NCBI GenBank assembly: GCA_963978905.1
Contig: OZ022259.1
Coordinates: 14,694,001 to 14,758,000, forward strand
Origin: Trichostrongylus colubriformis
Taxonomy: Eukaryota > Nematoda > Chromadorea > Rhabditida > Trichostrongylidae
DNA length: 64,000 nt
Direction: 5' to 3'
Shown here: in pieces, positions 25,513-37,262 of the stretch
Layout: the number at the start of each line of letters is the position of its first letter
How positions within the stretch are numbered: position 1 is the first letter of the stretch
Program-made: the position numbers and the translations under genes
Notes under the pieces: generated by a model
Told to the model about the DNA's origin: nothing
What the model saw: the letters and a program-made list of their open reading frames with translations, nothing else
The model's database searches: none

Positions 25513-26089
25513 TGGATATTTAGTCGTTGTTTAGTGTGAGCACATTTTTTATGCTGAACGGCGAAATTCTCTCGCGCTTAATGAATTTTAGCATCTTCTC
25601 GGAATTCGATCTACGATCCGTCACATCGACAGGCAGAGAGACTGATTCAGGGGGGTATTGGGTAAATAGAGATGCTTCACTTCAGCTTGCGGACGTCCAT
25701 AATATGCATTAGTATTATGTGAATATCCTCACAAAGAGTAGTTGCCACTGAAAGTGGCAATAGCAAGCACATATTGGAAATTGTATTGGTCCCTTTCTGC
25801 AGTTCGTGCAATCAAATCTGCTGTGTGTTTCAGCCCACCTGGTAGCCAATATGATGCTGGGAACCATATAAGGCCAGGAAGCTTTTGATAGTCGCTGGGC
25901 AGGGCACATAGAGATGTCTAGAAAACAGTCCGCTTCAATACAATACCCCTTCCTTGACGAGGATCCAAATACGACCCCCTTTTAGCATCTACATACCCAT
26001 CAGTATACATAGTATCAGTAATATTGCCGATTTCATAGTACTACTTAGCATTTTATTGCAATAATTTGTGTTGATATTTTCTTACGTAA

Positions 26090-26365
26090 GGCGGAGGTGA
26101 TGTAATGAAGGGTGGTGCACACCCCACTCGCATGGTGCGGGATTAAATCCCGGATCAACGCGCGCCCAGGCTGACCAAGCCTTCCATCCCTCCGGGGTCG
26201 GCGAATTGGTACCAGACTCGTCTGGGAGGATGAAAGCACTGACTTGTACATCGGCTAGCCACCACAAGTCATCGTATAGGCCACATCACATTCACCAGCC
26301 ATCACGATTCTGAATGGCACTAGAGTGTGCGGCGCATTCCACGGAAGGGATTGATTAACGCCAAA
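26090..26365 (+). repeat. SINE-like dispersed repeat, copy 2
   Basis: It begins with GGCGGAGGTGATG and ends near GGGATTGATTAACGCC. A stretch resembling an internal Pol III B box (GGGATTAAATCCCGG) lies about 60 bases in, which suggests a tRNA-derived SINE. Copy 1 lies about 0.9 kb upstream in opposite orientation. Confidence 0.65.
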
Positions 26366-26623
26366 AAACTTTATCATTTTCAACTTCGAAACTTTTTATT
26401 TTCTTACGCAACCGGGTAAGCAGACCATCTCCTGGGACTATCGCTGACCTCTGCAATTACTTTTCCCCATCTCGCCCATCAAATACCACCCCCCCCCCCT
26501 CGCTCTCACTCGAAAGATCGTCGACTCCAGGTGTACCCTGCTTCCAGGACCTTCACTTGTCTGCGCTCTGTTCCCCAGTTGATGAGAGTGAGTGTGCTTA
26601 TGTTCCCAACGCAAATGTTCTCA

Positions 26624-26796
26624 GGAGTTTTGTGATGAATTGTTCCGAAATACTGAATGCGATGCAAACGTTTATTTCAGCTTACTGTATTACAGCGAAT
26701 CCCAGTTACAAACGGTTAATTTCCACTCGAGTGACCAGTTCAAGTGGAAACAAATATCGGACCACACACACACGACACGAAGAAAACACTCTTAGC
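26624..26796 (+). CDS. Possible isolated Cys-containing 3' exon
   Basis: After a good acceptor (GTTCTCAG at about 26623) a frame opens with EFCDELFRNTECDANVYF and continues to a TAG at 26793-26795. A second frame over the same bases, also open, runs to 26937. Neither joins to a recognised upstream exon, and the flanks are repeats. It could be a relic of a secreted-protein gene or chance. Confidence 0.25.
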
Positions 26797-27267
26797 ACTT
26801 TCTACGTAGAATATCATATGAATTGGGCATTGCCCATGGGCTTAGCAGAGACCGCAGGTGGCGGCACATTTTGGTTTCAGCGCCGCATATTTCGAGTCGA
26901 AACAGAACGAGCGGAACACCGCACAATGAGAGCCTAAAATCGTAGTTTTAAGCTCGCTACAAGCACATTTCGGTCATGTGAAGGGTGTAAAAACTTACCG
27001 AGCTCATCCTTACAAGCAGCCTCAGTGAACACCAAGGTGACCACAGCTATGATGCACAAGATAGCGAGGATCTGAAGGCTCAACCGTTGGACAAGGCAAT
27101 CTGCATGTCAGCCAAAGACGTTAAGAAACGCTCAAAAACTCACACGTTGAAGCATTTCTGTTTGCCGTTGTACAGAGAGCACTGAGATCAGCCTCTGGCC
27201 TTATATGGCAGCCGTAACAATGATCATCCCTCCGCATTGTTTTCCTCGTGTTTGAACAGGCGCTCAT

Positions 27268-27457
27268 TATGTGCTTAATGACACACATTTATGTGTGGTT
27301 CTTTACTATGAACACAGCTGCCGCCGTTATGGTGGCCGATGATGAACGTATCAGGAAGTGTCCAATGTCCTGCACAATATCCTGCATGGAAAATTTCTTA
27401 AATTGCAGGGCATGCGCTATGGAGACAACGCCGCTACCAAAGTCATGCGCAGGATAA
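27268..27457 (+). CDS. Candidate small secreted Cys-rich peptide (62 residues)
   Basis: The frame begins MCLMTHIYVWFFTM, then AAAVMVA, a plausible signal peptide with cleavage before DDERIRK. The mature part has six cysteines (CPMSC, SC, NC, AC, SC) and ends SCAG then TAA. GTTTGAACAG lies about 10 bases upstream and could take a trans-spliced leader. The opposite strand (27564-27289) has an equally clean 91-codon frame, so strand is uncertain and this may not be a gene. No family recognised. Confidence 0.3.
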
Positions 27458-28898
27458 ACCCTCTCAGGATCACTGAACTTCAATTGCCGTGTTGAACTCA
27501 TTTCTGATCTGAGAACTGAGGCTAACGAAATGTTGGTCAACAAATCTGACGACACAAACTGCATTTTTCAGTTTTGACGAAAATGACAAGTACCGAAATA
27601 TTGCAAAATACTTCAAAATATTTTTTTGGTCTTCTGGAAACTTTTTAGGCTTTTAAATCAATTTCTAGAGTTTCATATTGCTGTGACACGTGTAGGTCTC
27701 TGAGTTTCTCCGAGACGAGTTTCCTCCTCCAACAAACCTATTTGATGGCCGAGCAGGTCTAAGCGAAATTGTTAAGACAGGGTCATCTAGGTCATTGAGA
27801 CATCGTATTTATTACATATGACCGCACAAAACTGCATTATTTTAGGCCTGGCGAAAGTGGAAAGGGCCGAAAAAATTGCAAATACTTCGAAAAAATTTTT
27901 GGGACTCCTGCCGACGCTTCATTTTTGAATCAGTATAGGCAGTCTCACATTGCTAATGCACGTTCAAATCTCAAGTTCCACACAAAGCTGTAATTTTTTC
28001 CTGTAAGTGTTTTTGGCCAGTAGAGGATTTCTAAGTTCTGCTAATGTTTAGCAAAAAGCTCAAAAGGCATTGGCATTAACTGACCGATTAACTGAGGACT
28101 CGATTAATCTAGGAGCTTGCGGCAAATGATAACGATCCAGGCACTGCGCTATCTCAAGCCAATCCATTGATGAAGTATGGAGCCGGTGGAACACTCAGGA
28201 TCCATACTTCATGATATATTAATATTTATTATTTCATATATCTATTTATATTAATATATATCCCAAAATTATTCTTTCTAGGGAGCACTGAGAAATCCTC
28301 AGAAATTGCTTTAGGAGCCTGACTACCACCCAACCACAACGTGGAATCAACTGCTCTGCATGCAGCTTGCCTTTGTGTAGCAGCGAAGTGCAGTAGAATC
28401 CTTGCTTCTGTCACGAGGTTTTTAGGTGGAATTTTTTTTGGCCAACGTTTCGACCTAAATCCCTCTAGCGGTGGAATACACGGACTTTGACAACGACCTA
28501 GAGGGCGAGAAGTTGGCCGTGATAAGAATTCCACATAAAAACCTCGTGGCAGAAGCGTTAAAAACAAGAACTACCAGCAATGTCGAGGTTCCATTGACAT
28601 TTTATTATATTTCGGTATTCAATTCAAATGTAAACCTTAGGCGGGATTGAGTCTTGAAAACACATAAGGGCCCATTTCATGATGCAAATGAGATTCTGAC
28701 GGAGGCCTTGCTTTTCCCATCCGAATACCACAGTTTATTCGATACCTAGGTGTCTCAACACTTAGTGCTGCCGAGAAGAAAAACTTTCATTGCTGACCGT
28801 GGGAATGTGCCTCCTGTTACCGGTGCATTTACCAGCTGGCTCGTCGTTGTCTTGGAGTTCACTGATATCACGTATCAGTGTGGTTCGCTATACTCGTG

Positions 28899-31800
28899 AT
28901 GCGCTTCGTTACAGTTCTAGCGGCGCTAATTTCAATTGCATTTGGAGTGCCCAAGGTCTGCCTTCAGTCGACATGCATTCCACAGGTACTTCTTAACTCT
29001 CGTGTGTACATGCGACTGTAATGCCATTGAAAGGTCTATCTTTAGGCCATTGATGCGGATTTCACGTTCGTCATTGACGTTTCCAATGCTGTCTCTTCGA
29101 CCGACTTCAATCAGGTGAGGTACTATAAGCTGAATGAGGTGAAACTCACAAGCTTTCAGCTAGATAGTCCGGGTGGATCGTTCTGTCATTTACGGACAAG
29201 AGTAAAGCTACAAAAAAGCGCTTTGCTGATAAGCTTATCGTTGAAAAAAGCCTAATCAGCAATTCGTAACAAACCAAGCTGAATAGCGGATTGATTTCAG
29301 ATAAAGCAATGGTTGCTTGATTTCACCTCACAACTCACTCTGACCAGCTATGACTCACAGGTGAGCCGATGATTCATTACCTCGGTAATAGGTACTTTGA
29401 GGATTCTCAGGGGAATTTAGGGGTGGTCGTATCTCACCGGCAGCAGAGAGGGGGTTGTAATTGCAGAGGTCAGAGCCATAATCCGGGATTGTTTAATGCA
29501 GAAATAATCTTACGGTTCTACTGTGTATTGACTTCAAACAAATGCTTTGTATGTCTGAATGTTTCTTCGCTGAAGGAAATCTTTTATCAGAGGTTTCCTA
29601 CCCATGAGAAAAAAATGTGTGCGCAAGTTGCCTTTGTGCCTTGCGTGGCTGCCTTTTACAGTTTATTCTCTGCAGTGAGCTACGAAGTGCCAGCAGAAGT
29701 TGGAAAACGGGTGGTCGTATCTGTGTCTCCGTAGAGGGGTCGCATCGAAACAGCCTCCTCGACACCAGGGAGTGCTCTGCCCCACTCTCATGGTGCGGGT
29801 ATCGAATCCCACATCAACGCCCGCACAGGCCAACCAACCGTCCATCTCTTCGGGACCGGTAATTGGTGCAAGACTCGTCTGGGAGGATAAAAGCGCTGAC
29901 TCGTACATCGGCTGGCCACCGCAAGTTATTGTATAGGCTACATCACATTCACCAGTTACCACGACTAGTATACAATAGAATGTGCTGCACATCCCAGGAA
30001 GGGGTCGATTAACGCCAAAAACTTTATCCTTTTACTTTAAGTATTCACCTTGCATGACACAGCCTCCAGTGATTCGACAATGAAGTTGCATTCAAGCAGC
30101 GGCCATGAAGCTCATAAATAGCAACAGCGTGTTTGGTTTCCAAAGAAAGTAAAACAATGTCAAAGGTGAACAATGAAAATAGCAAGTTGTTGACGATGAG
30201 ACTCCCTGGCGTGGTCTCCATTCTACTTCCCTGACCCCTACTTGCTACATTCGTTGGTTTTTCTGGTTGAATTTTTGGAGCCCTTCACGAAAAACTAACT
30301 ACTGTTCAGCGCTAATCCCTTTGCATAGACCATTTTGTTAAGAGTCGGACACGCCTCCTCTCCTTTGACATTCCTTGACCCACGCTTAACACTGTTCCTA
30401 GTGGATCATTTAAGAACATCTCCACTATGCACTGAGCATTAGCTTTTTAGGTAGCAATTCAGGATTTGGTGTTAGTTTTTCCTGGTGGATCAGGACCGAG
30501 CTATTATCGTTTCTTTTTATCATATGGGTGCATCACCTATTTCCCATCTGCAATAACCAAGTGCTTCAGCCCGCCGAAGTTCCGTTTGTATTTATGTTAG
30601 AAAACTTGTACAGGCAGTGGTTCTCGCTCCAGATTCACCATATGGTTCAAGGGAATCGTCCACGGAATCCTGAATTTTTCGTTTCCTCAGATAGTTGTGT
30701 TGCATTTATTGCAAAGTCCGACTGCAAAGTTTCACGCAAACGAACAAAAATCTGGCCGAGATATATTCACCAAAACCCATCCACACTGATGTCTGGACGG
30801 GGCCACGGGGACTGTTGAGCAAATCGGCTGCGGTCAAGCGAGCAGTGACGCAATACGGGAAGCGCATCAACTTTGGGAGCAAATTATTGGACTGCACCTT
30901 TGCTCTTGACAACTGTTGAAAGGTCTTTCGGCGGGAATTCGAACGACTTGCTTCCCTTTCAGATTTCCGATTTTTGCTTTGGAACAAGGAAAAATTCTCG
31001 GTCCTTATATTTCCTAGACACTGCATCCAGTGCGGGAAATTTCGTGCACGATTCCTTTGAGTTCCATGGTCAGTGGGAATAGAAATAGCATTTAATAAGT
31101 ACTGAATGATTAATAAAGCTGTCACTTTCAAAAAATAAATCGAGACACTTTTGGAAGTTTTTTTTTTGCAAAATCCTTATTAAAGTTTGCAACCTACAAC
31201 GTCAAATCATCTGCTACTGCGCATGATACTTGTCTAAGCCTCTACTTTCCATGAAGCACCACTATTCCATAAATTTCTATGGCTCTGGGAATGTTCCATA
31301 TTGTTGCTGCCTTTACTTATCCATCTTCGCAAGAGTACGTGCATGTATCAGTGGCCACTTGAAATTGACTACAGAATATGAGAGCTTTACCTCTAAAGTA
31401 ATATGTATTTATAATAGCAATTCGATCACAGTGGATGAGGGTGGTGCAGGGGTAAGTGCCCCACATTCCAACACGCACGGTGTCAAGAACATATTCCGCA
31501 TCGGTGCCCGCTTGTTCCAACCGAGCCTTCCGTCCGATTAGGTGCATAGTAAGTATCAAATCGGTTCGGGAGGAAAGAAGATCTGATTTGTACACTGGCT
31601 GGTCCCTGCAAGTCATGTATTTATATACAGGGTGCGCAATAAATACTGTTGTGAGCTGAGAAAACCGAATATCTTTGGCAGGAGTGCAACAAAAAACGGG
31701 TAAATATTCATAACGATACTGAACAGTACTTTCATCTAACTTTGCGATTCAGCTTCCTCGATTTCGGATAACAGACAGCGCTCGGGGTAGGAGTCGATGA

Positions 31801-34800
31801 CAGGACGTGAACCAACGCACTCGAGGATGGTCTTCTCGAATGAGAAGCTCCTTGTCCGATCTCTACGCTGTTTGGAGTTTCTGGATTAGAAGGCCTGCGC
31901 AACACCTTACCAAAGTTTCGAGTCGCTCAAGGCTACCCTTCGACGGAAGTGGGCGAAATGGACATCGACTACCTGTACCCTGTACTCGACTTGTACCCCG
32001 AACAGTCGCGCGCCGTCATCCGAAATTGAGGAGGTTGAATGGAAAAGCGATGATAAAAGACATATTGTTCAGAATCTTTATGGAAATTTATCATCAAATT
32101 TCATTTCTTTTGTTGTACTCTTGCAGAGATACTAGGGTTTTTCTCGCGTAGCAGTATTTATTGCTCACGCTGTAAGTTAAATCACACTCACAGATCGCAA
32201 CGATCTTGAATGGAACTAAAATACGTAGCGCATCCTAGCAACTGATTGGCGCCAGAAACTCCATCTTTTTTACCTTTATTTTCACACATTTTTTTTCGAA
32301 AAAAACTTACTCCAGGTCACTATTTATACCTATGCGACTACAGCAAAGTCATATGGGAGCTTGTCTTCGAGCAACAACCGAACAACACTCATCAATGCAA
32401 TCAATTCCATCACCCATGACAACACCAAGGACAGACAGCTTTATTTGTATGTTTATTAATATTCAGAAGTTCTTCGCACTCTTTATGTCATTTTCATATT
32501 TGAAGAGCCTTGACAAAGGAGGAAGCTGATGTGAAAGCATCAAGCGGATTCCGTGATGGATACAAACATGTGATGGTGGTGATCTCAGCTGATGCGTAAG
32601 TTGCACACTCATGAGAATCCATTTACTACGTGGTAAACGAACAAACAATGATTCTGAGCTTTTGCAGGTGGACTGGCACGGCTGTAATTGGTAGCTCTTT
32701 ACCTGCGCAAATTCAAAAGAAGTACAACATGGTATCAATTTGAAACCCCCAACTCCATGTTTGAAAGAAGAAAAAGCGTAGATCCTTTTCAGGTCTTCAC
32801 AGTTGGACTCGGCTCTAAATCGGTACAAAACCAAGCTTCTGCCCTTCAACAGCTTTCAGGATCGTCAAGGTAGTAATTAGGGATACCGTTAACTTGTGAC
32901 GTCACCAAGCATATACCATCACGATTTGTCTTTGCAGTAACGTCTTCTATTCGTTCAATGCTGACCAACTGCAATTCGTGACACAATGGCTTTACCAGAA
33001 TGGATGCCCGTGAGTTATTTCCTTGAGCTGTGCGTCAGAACTATCAAACTAGGTCAGGTCATGCGGAGAGGAGGCGCTCGCAGCTTTTTTATGCACAGCC
33101 ACATAACAACGTGACCAACAAGGCACTTAAGCCACGTTCATATTGAGCGTCGGCAAGGCGTGCTGCATTCACAGGCAGCGAGACGTAGTGGCACGGGGAG
33201 CTGCAGTGACACGCAGCCACACCCTGCCGCCGGTACCGCAGAGTATGAATGCAGCCTTAGCCCACATGGCGACGCTATCCGCGTGCCGCGGTAACCTCGT
33301 AGGACAGTCTTGACCCGCAAACTTCTTGAAATTTCCATTGACAGACTAAGGTATTCGATCCTGAACAACCCGTCTTGGAATACGCCACGCTTTCTACTCC
33401 CATTTAAAATCCTGTTGGCATTAACATGCGATTCAGGCCATACTATGGTTTTCGCGGGCAAGTATGAGGCAGTAGCAGTAAATAGTGCTCCATCACGAGT
33501 TCCGTACCAATTTAAGGGAAACGCTTCAGATGAAAAGCCTAGTTTGTTTGGGCAGAAACTGGTTGGGAATTTGTTCTTCGGACGATGCTGGGTCTATTCC
33601 TACCCAAAACAAACAGGCCTGGAACTGACCCACGTTAGTCCGAGGATTTATGATGGCGGCGCTTCATGTATACCCTTCTCTACCCATAAAAGTCCCTCCT
33701 AAACGCAAGATTATATTACCGGCTAATCAAAGCAGACATTCAGAAACATCGGTATGCCAACAACAACAGTACCGCCCCCTCAGCCATTACCAACCCAAGA
33801 TATCTCGGTGCCTTGTCAGCTGGCGGCTCTCAACTACGACGTTTACCTGATTATCGATACCTCATCTGCAATCAGCGCTAGTGATTTTGCCCAGGTTTGT
33901 TTTGATCTATATTTGTGTGGTAATCGACTGAAGTTCCGAAAGCGCTTTTCCCACTCTACTTGGAGTGGCTATCGCTTGTGGGGGTTGTCAGACAGTCTAG
34001 CCAGGGCACTCGAATTAGATCGCCAATTGACTTGATGGCGGTACCCTTAACGTGCGACCAATTTACAACAGCACCTCCTCGAGAAGGTGACCCATATCGA
34101 ATGTCCTGACCTGCACTCTCAGTTGTGGTGTATCTAGCATTAGGTCAGTATCTCGCACGTGACGTACGATGCGATCGGAATAAGCAAGGGGCACCGTATA
34201 CTGTCTGTCGTACGACTACTCGTATCCTGCACCTTACTTTGGGCGGGGTGTGTACCCTTATGTCAGGATTTCGCACGACACAAGCGGCGTGCGACGCAGT
34301 GTGTGTGCGAACTATGCGCGTCGCAGTAGTTGCGTCTTAGAACTATTAAACGGTAATGCTAGGGGCGCGATACGCAGTTGACTTGTAATCGCTTTGGGAC
34401 CCAACAACATGGCGCCTTTAGCTCGTCCGCATGGCTTCGCTTGCCACATGCTGCGGTGTGAAATCCTGACATAGGGGTACACACCCCTTTAGGCGTAATC
34501 GCCTTGTTAGGAACCAACTACGCCTGTGGCTCGCACGCATCACGCTGCACGTTTCGTCGCGGCTCCAGACAGCGCCATTGCAATATATGCCTTCAGTTGT
34601 GCAAACCTCTTCAATGCAACCAAAAGTAAATATAGTCCACTTCGAAAAAATTGATTGGGCGTGTCCCACGGACTTGGGTGAATGGCGAGAGTGAGAGTAC
34701 GTGGCGAGAGTGAGAGTGCGTGGCGGGGTGAGAGAATTGAGAGAGTTTGATACACGTTCATACAAGTCCGTAGGACACGCCCAATCAGTTTTTCTGAAAT

Positions 34801-37196
34801 GGACTGTAAATGAGTAATTCTCACGCTCCCTTTGCTCGACCTTATCGCTAATTTTTTTCTGCAATAACTTTATTCTTTTTGGTTTTTTTTGCAGTAAATG
34901 TCAAGTAATTACAATAAAAGTAAAGTATGAGCTTCCAGATGAAGCAAATGCTGCTCAATTTCATTAGTCCGTTTGCGATTGGAGACCGAGCAACTCAGTT
35001 CGCTTTGGTGGCGACAGCTGCTGATTCGGAGCTTTACGGGACTTCATTTCACACAGGACAAGACAGGTGAGTGGCTTGTGAAGCGAAGTGCTCACTTATT
35101 CCGCTAATAGAACATAAGTGTCTTACAGGAATACGCTTCTGAACACCATCAGAACCCTTTCGCAAGACGGATCAAATGGGCAAACACTTAAGCTGTTCGT
35201 AGAGTTGTTTAATTACGAATTCGAAGATTTGTTTCTTACAATTAGCTGATGATTTTTGCAATCTGTTCAGGTCTTTGCAAGCCATCAGCAATAAGTTCCT
35301 TTCGCAAAACTATTCGACCTCCAACAAGGTTGTCGTCTACGTGACAGGAACAACGAGGTACGTTCAGATCTTTGTTGTGCCAATCACTGAAACGCTCATA
35401 CCAAGACACCGGGAGGGATAAATTTTACAGATTGTGGACTATGAAGGTATGGAGACTCAGCAGTGCGGCAGTTGGGAAAGAATGAAATAAAACAGCGAAA
35501 ATTCCGAGAAATGGGAATCCAAAAACTCCCCTTCTTTTTCGCGCCCCTCTACGCCACTAGTCGGAGGTGGATCGCAGACGGGTGAGCGATAAATTAGCCG
35601 GCCGCGGACGATGTCCCGCCTCGTCGGCAACTCCCCGAGCGGTTAAAGGGCAGAACGACTCGCCGTGCTGGGGGCCATGACAATTCCTGAGCCGCGCTAT
35701 TTCAATGCGAGTTTTATCACACATCACTTCTTTTGAAGTGGAAGGTTTGCTTCCAGAAAACATACCCGTTGCTTTTAGCGATCCAGAGACACTGTTGAAC
35801 AGGGAAATCAGGAAATCAATTAAATGTTCCTGCAAGTTGAACGGTGAGTTTTGAAGCGATGACCTGCGGCGAAGCTCGCGTTCAACACGTCTTGCGTTTT
35901 TTTACCGCCTGGTTTGGATGTATTTATTTTGGTCGTTCGCCTTCCAATGGCCGAGTAGCTGTGGAAAGCGCGCAAAGTTCACTACCGTCTTAGCTGCCCT
36001 CACTGTCTTTATCACCCCTATCAGTGATGCTCATGAGAAACGGAACGGATTGATACCTGACGCCCCATTCACGCTCAACGGAACGAGCATCACCGAATGC
36101 TTCAGCTATGTGTACCTAGGTCGGGAAATCAATATGATGAACGACTTAGCACCAGAGCTGAGCAGGAGGAAAAGAGCGGCTTGGGGAGCCTTCAAGACCA
36201 TCGAGGGAGTAGTGAAGAAGACGAAGAACATCCGGCTCCGCGCCCCTCTTCGATTCCGCTGTCCTTCCTGCCCTAACTACGCCTCAGAGGCTTGGACTCT
36301 ACGTGAGCAGGAGGAGCATGCGGTCGGCGTCATCCAACGCGCCATCGAGAGGACGATGCTTGGAGTATCCCGATACACGCAAGTGCAGAGAGAAATCCGG
36401 AGTTCCGAACTCCGTCGTCGATCAATGATCAGGGAAGCTCTGCGCGAAAAGAACGAGACGCTACGTGTCCCTGGAGCCACAAACGTTCACTGGACTGCTT
36501 TGGCTCGCGACAGGGACGAATGGAGACGTTGCTGGCGCCCGCTGGAGGCTCTCGATGAACAACGGGACGATAGGCACAAGTGATCAGTGATGGAGGGAGC
36601 GCGAAAGCACGTCCACAGTAGTTGGGTCGTACTTCTCGGATTTTTGATCATTTCGTTCCATCGTTCTTTCTCTGTTGCTGCACTACTTTGCGCCCCTACT
36701 TCCATATTTCACAATCGACTACAATTCTCCCTTCGGGGTCTTTAAGGCACGTTCCGGGGTCGCCATAAAAGAGTGAAGCTTATGCTTGTTGTCACTGGCG
36801 GAAGAGGCTGCCGTTGAGAAACGTTTCGACCACACCACCTGCGAGAGAGATGTGGCAGAAACATTACTCAAAGCCTTTGAACCGATGACGACGAAGATTT
36901 TGCCCGCCTCCTAGATTTGCGGAATGTGCCTTCAACTCCTACAAGGGCATGTCGCCATAGTTAGGACAAAGCCTGGAAATAAACCACTCCCCACTATTTT
37001 CAGCTGGGATAGCGATCCAATCCAGTTGATGAAGCAGCTGGCCCAAAAATACGGCGCTAAGCCTGTGGCTATTCAGTGGACGTCAGGAGCTAGTCAAAGC
37101 TCATTGACATCGTTTGTCGGCGGTTCTGCTTGCGTGAATTCCGTCTTGAATCGCGCTACTGCCGCCACTTGGCTTCAGACCAAGATGTGCAGGTGA
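28899..37196 (+). CDS. Secreted protein with two vWA domains (13 exons, 424 residues)
   Basis: Exons: 28899-28985, 29046-29114, 29301-29360, 32316-32446, 32506-32595, 32668-32731, 32793-32869, 32938-33009, 33744-33894, 34939-35066, 35129-35194, 35271-35357, 37004-37196 (TGA 37194-37196). All junctions keep phase. A signal peptide (MRFVTVLAALISIAFG) is followed by vWA 1 (DFTFVIDVSNAVSS to VFTVGLGSKS) and vWA 2 (YDVYLIIDTSSAIS to KPVAIQWTSGAS). The linker between them is Pro/Thr-rich (MPTTTVPPPQPLPT). MIDAS motifs are DVSNA and DTSSA, so both are degenerate. An AATAAA at 37217-37222 follows the stop by 20 bases. It lies 5 kb downstream of the giant vWA gene on the same strand and may be a diverged relative. 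Likely an extracellular adhesion or matrix protein; partner unknown. An alternative end uses one more exon at 37247-37262. Confidence 0.8.
29758..30012 (+). repeat. SINE-like dispersed repeat, copy 3
   Basis: Same family as 26090-26365. The B-box-like stretch here reads GGTATCGAATCCC, very close to the tRNA B box GGTTCGAATCC. It ends with GGTCGATTAACGCC. Confidence 0.65.
31434..32262 (+). repeat. SINE-like repeat copy 4, split by a mariner-type insertion
   Basis: The 5' part (31434-31625) matches the SINE-like family through CAAGTCATG; the 3' part (32175-32262) continues with CACACTCACAGATCGC...GAATGGAAC and ends GATTGGCGCC. The two halves join correctly when the element at 31628-32172 and one TA are removed. 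Confidence 0.65.
31628..32172 (+). mobile_element. Tc1/mariner-superfamily relic (545 bp) with TA target duplication
   Basis: Inverted termini CAGGGTGCGCAATAAATACTG and, at the other end, the complement of CAGCGTGAGCAATAAATACTG, flanked by TA on both sides. Inside, translation gives a degraded transposase C-terminus: SFESLKATLRRKWA in one frame, then EMDIDYLYPVLD, and SRAVIRN before stops in another. This matches the pattern W-E-E-M-D-x-D-Y-L...RLRAVI known from maT/mariner transposases. Frameshifts and stops show it is dead. Confidence 0.8.
33129..33258. mobile_element. Small MITE with GCC-rich TTCATA termini (intron 8)
   Basis: It begins AGCCACGTTCATATTGAG and ends GCAGAGTATGAATGCAGCCT, imperfect inverted termini of the family also seen at 40676-40851, 62865-62994 and about 63138. 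The interior is GC-rich without a frame. Confidence 0.55.
34245..34487. mobile_element. MITE copy A with GGGGTGTGTACCC termini
   Basis: The inverted termini extend about 30 bases (GGGGTGTGTACCCTTATGTC and its complement at the right end). The flanks read CTTTGGGCG and CTTTAGGCG, a near-perfect 9-bp target duplication, as for Mutator-like or hAT elements. About 80% similar to the copy at 39612-39853. Lies in intron 9 of the two-vWA gene. Confidence 0.8.
34638..34806. repeat. Hairpin-forming repeat with internal GAGAGTG tandem
   Basis: The arm TTGATTGGGCGTGTCCCACG (from about 34648) is matched by the complementary arm CGTAGGACACGCCCAATCAG. The loop carries GTGGCGAGAGTGAGAGT repeated. Probably another non-autonomous element; no target duplication identified. 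Confidence 0.6.
35900..36590 (+). pseudogene. RTE-type non-LTR retrotransposon reverse-transcriptase C-terminal fragment
   Basis: The open frame 35918-36583 contains ITECFSYVYLGREINMMNDL, RKRAAWGAFKTIEGVVKKTK, EAWTLREQEEHAVGVIQRAI and MLGVSRYTQVQ. This is the conserved tail found after the RT domain in RTE elements of nematodes. The catalytic RT core and endonuclease are missing. The usual segment before the C-terminal LARDRDEW...WRPL motif is shortened by an internal deletion, so the copy is dead. It sits in intron 12 of the two-vWA gene in sense orientation. Confidence 0.85.
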
Positions 37197-37262
37197 ATGG
37201 CTCCTCTTTCAAGTCCAATAAATGTCATTAATGTGTATCTTTGCAGGTCATTCTGCATGTAA

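Larger units (their letters stand above)
29361..32315 (+). other. Repeat-filled intron 3 of the two-vWA gene
   Basis: It runs from a GTGAGC donor to a CTCCAG acceptor and is nearly 3 kb long. It contains SINE-like copies at 29758-30012 and 31434 onward and the mariner-type insert at 31628-32172. Short open frames inside (for example 30528-30818 and 30706-31131 on the other strand) show no family features. Confidence 0.75.
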
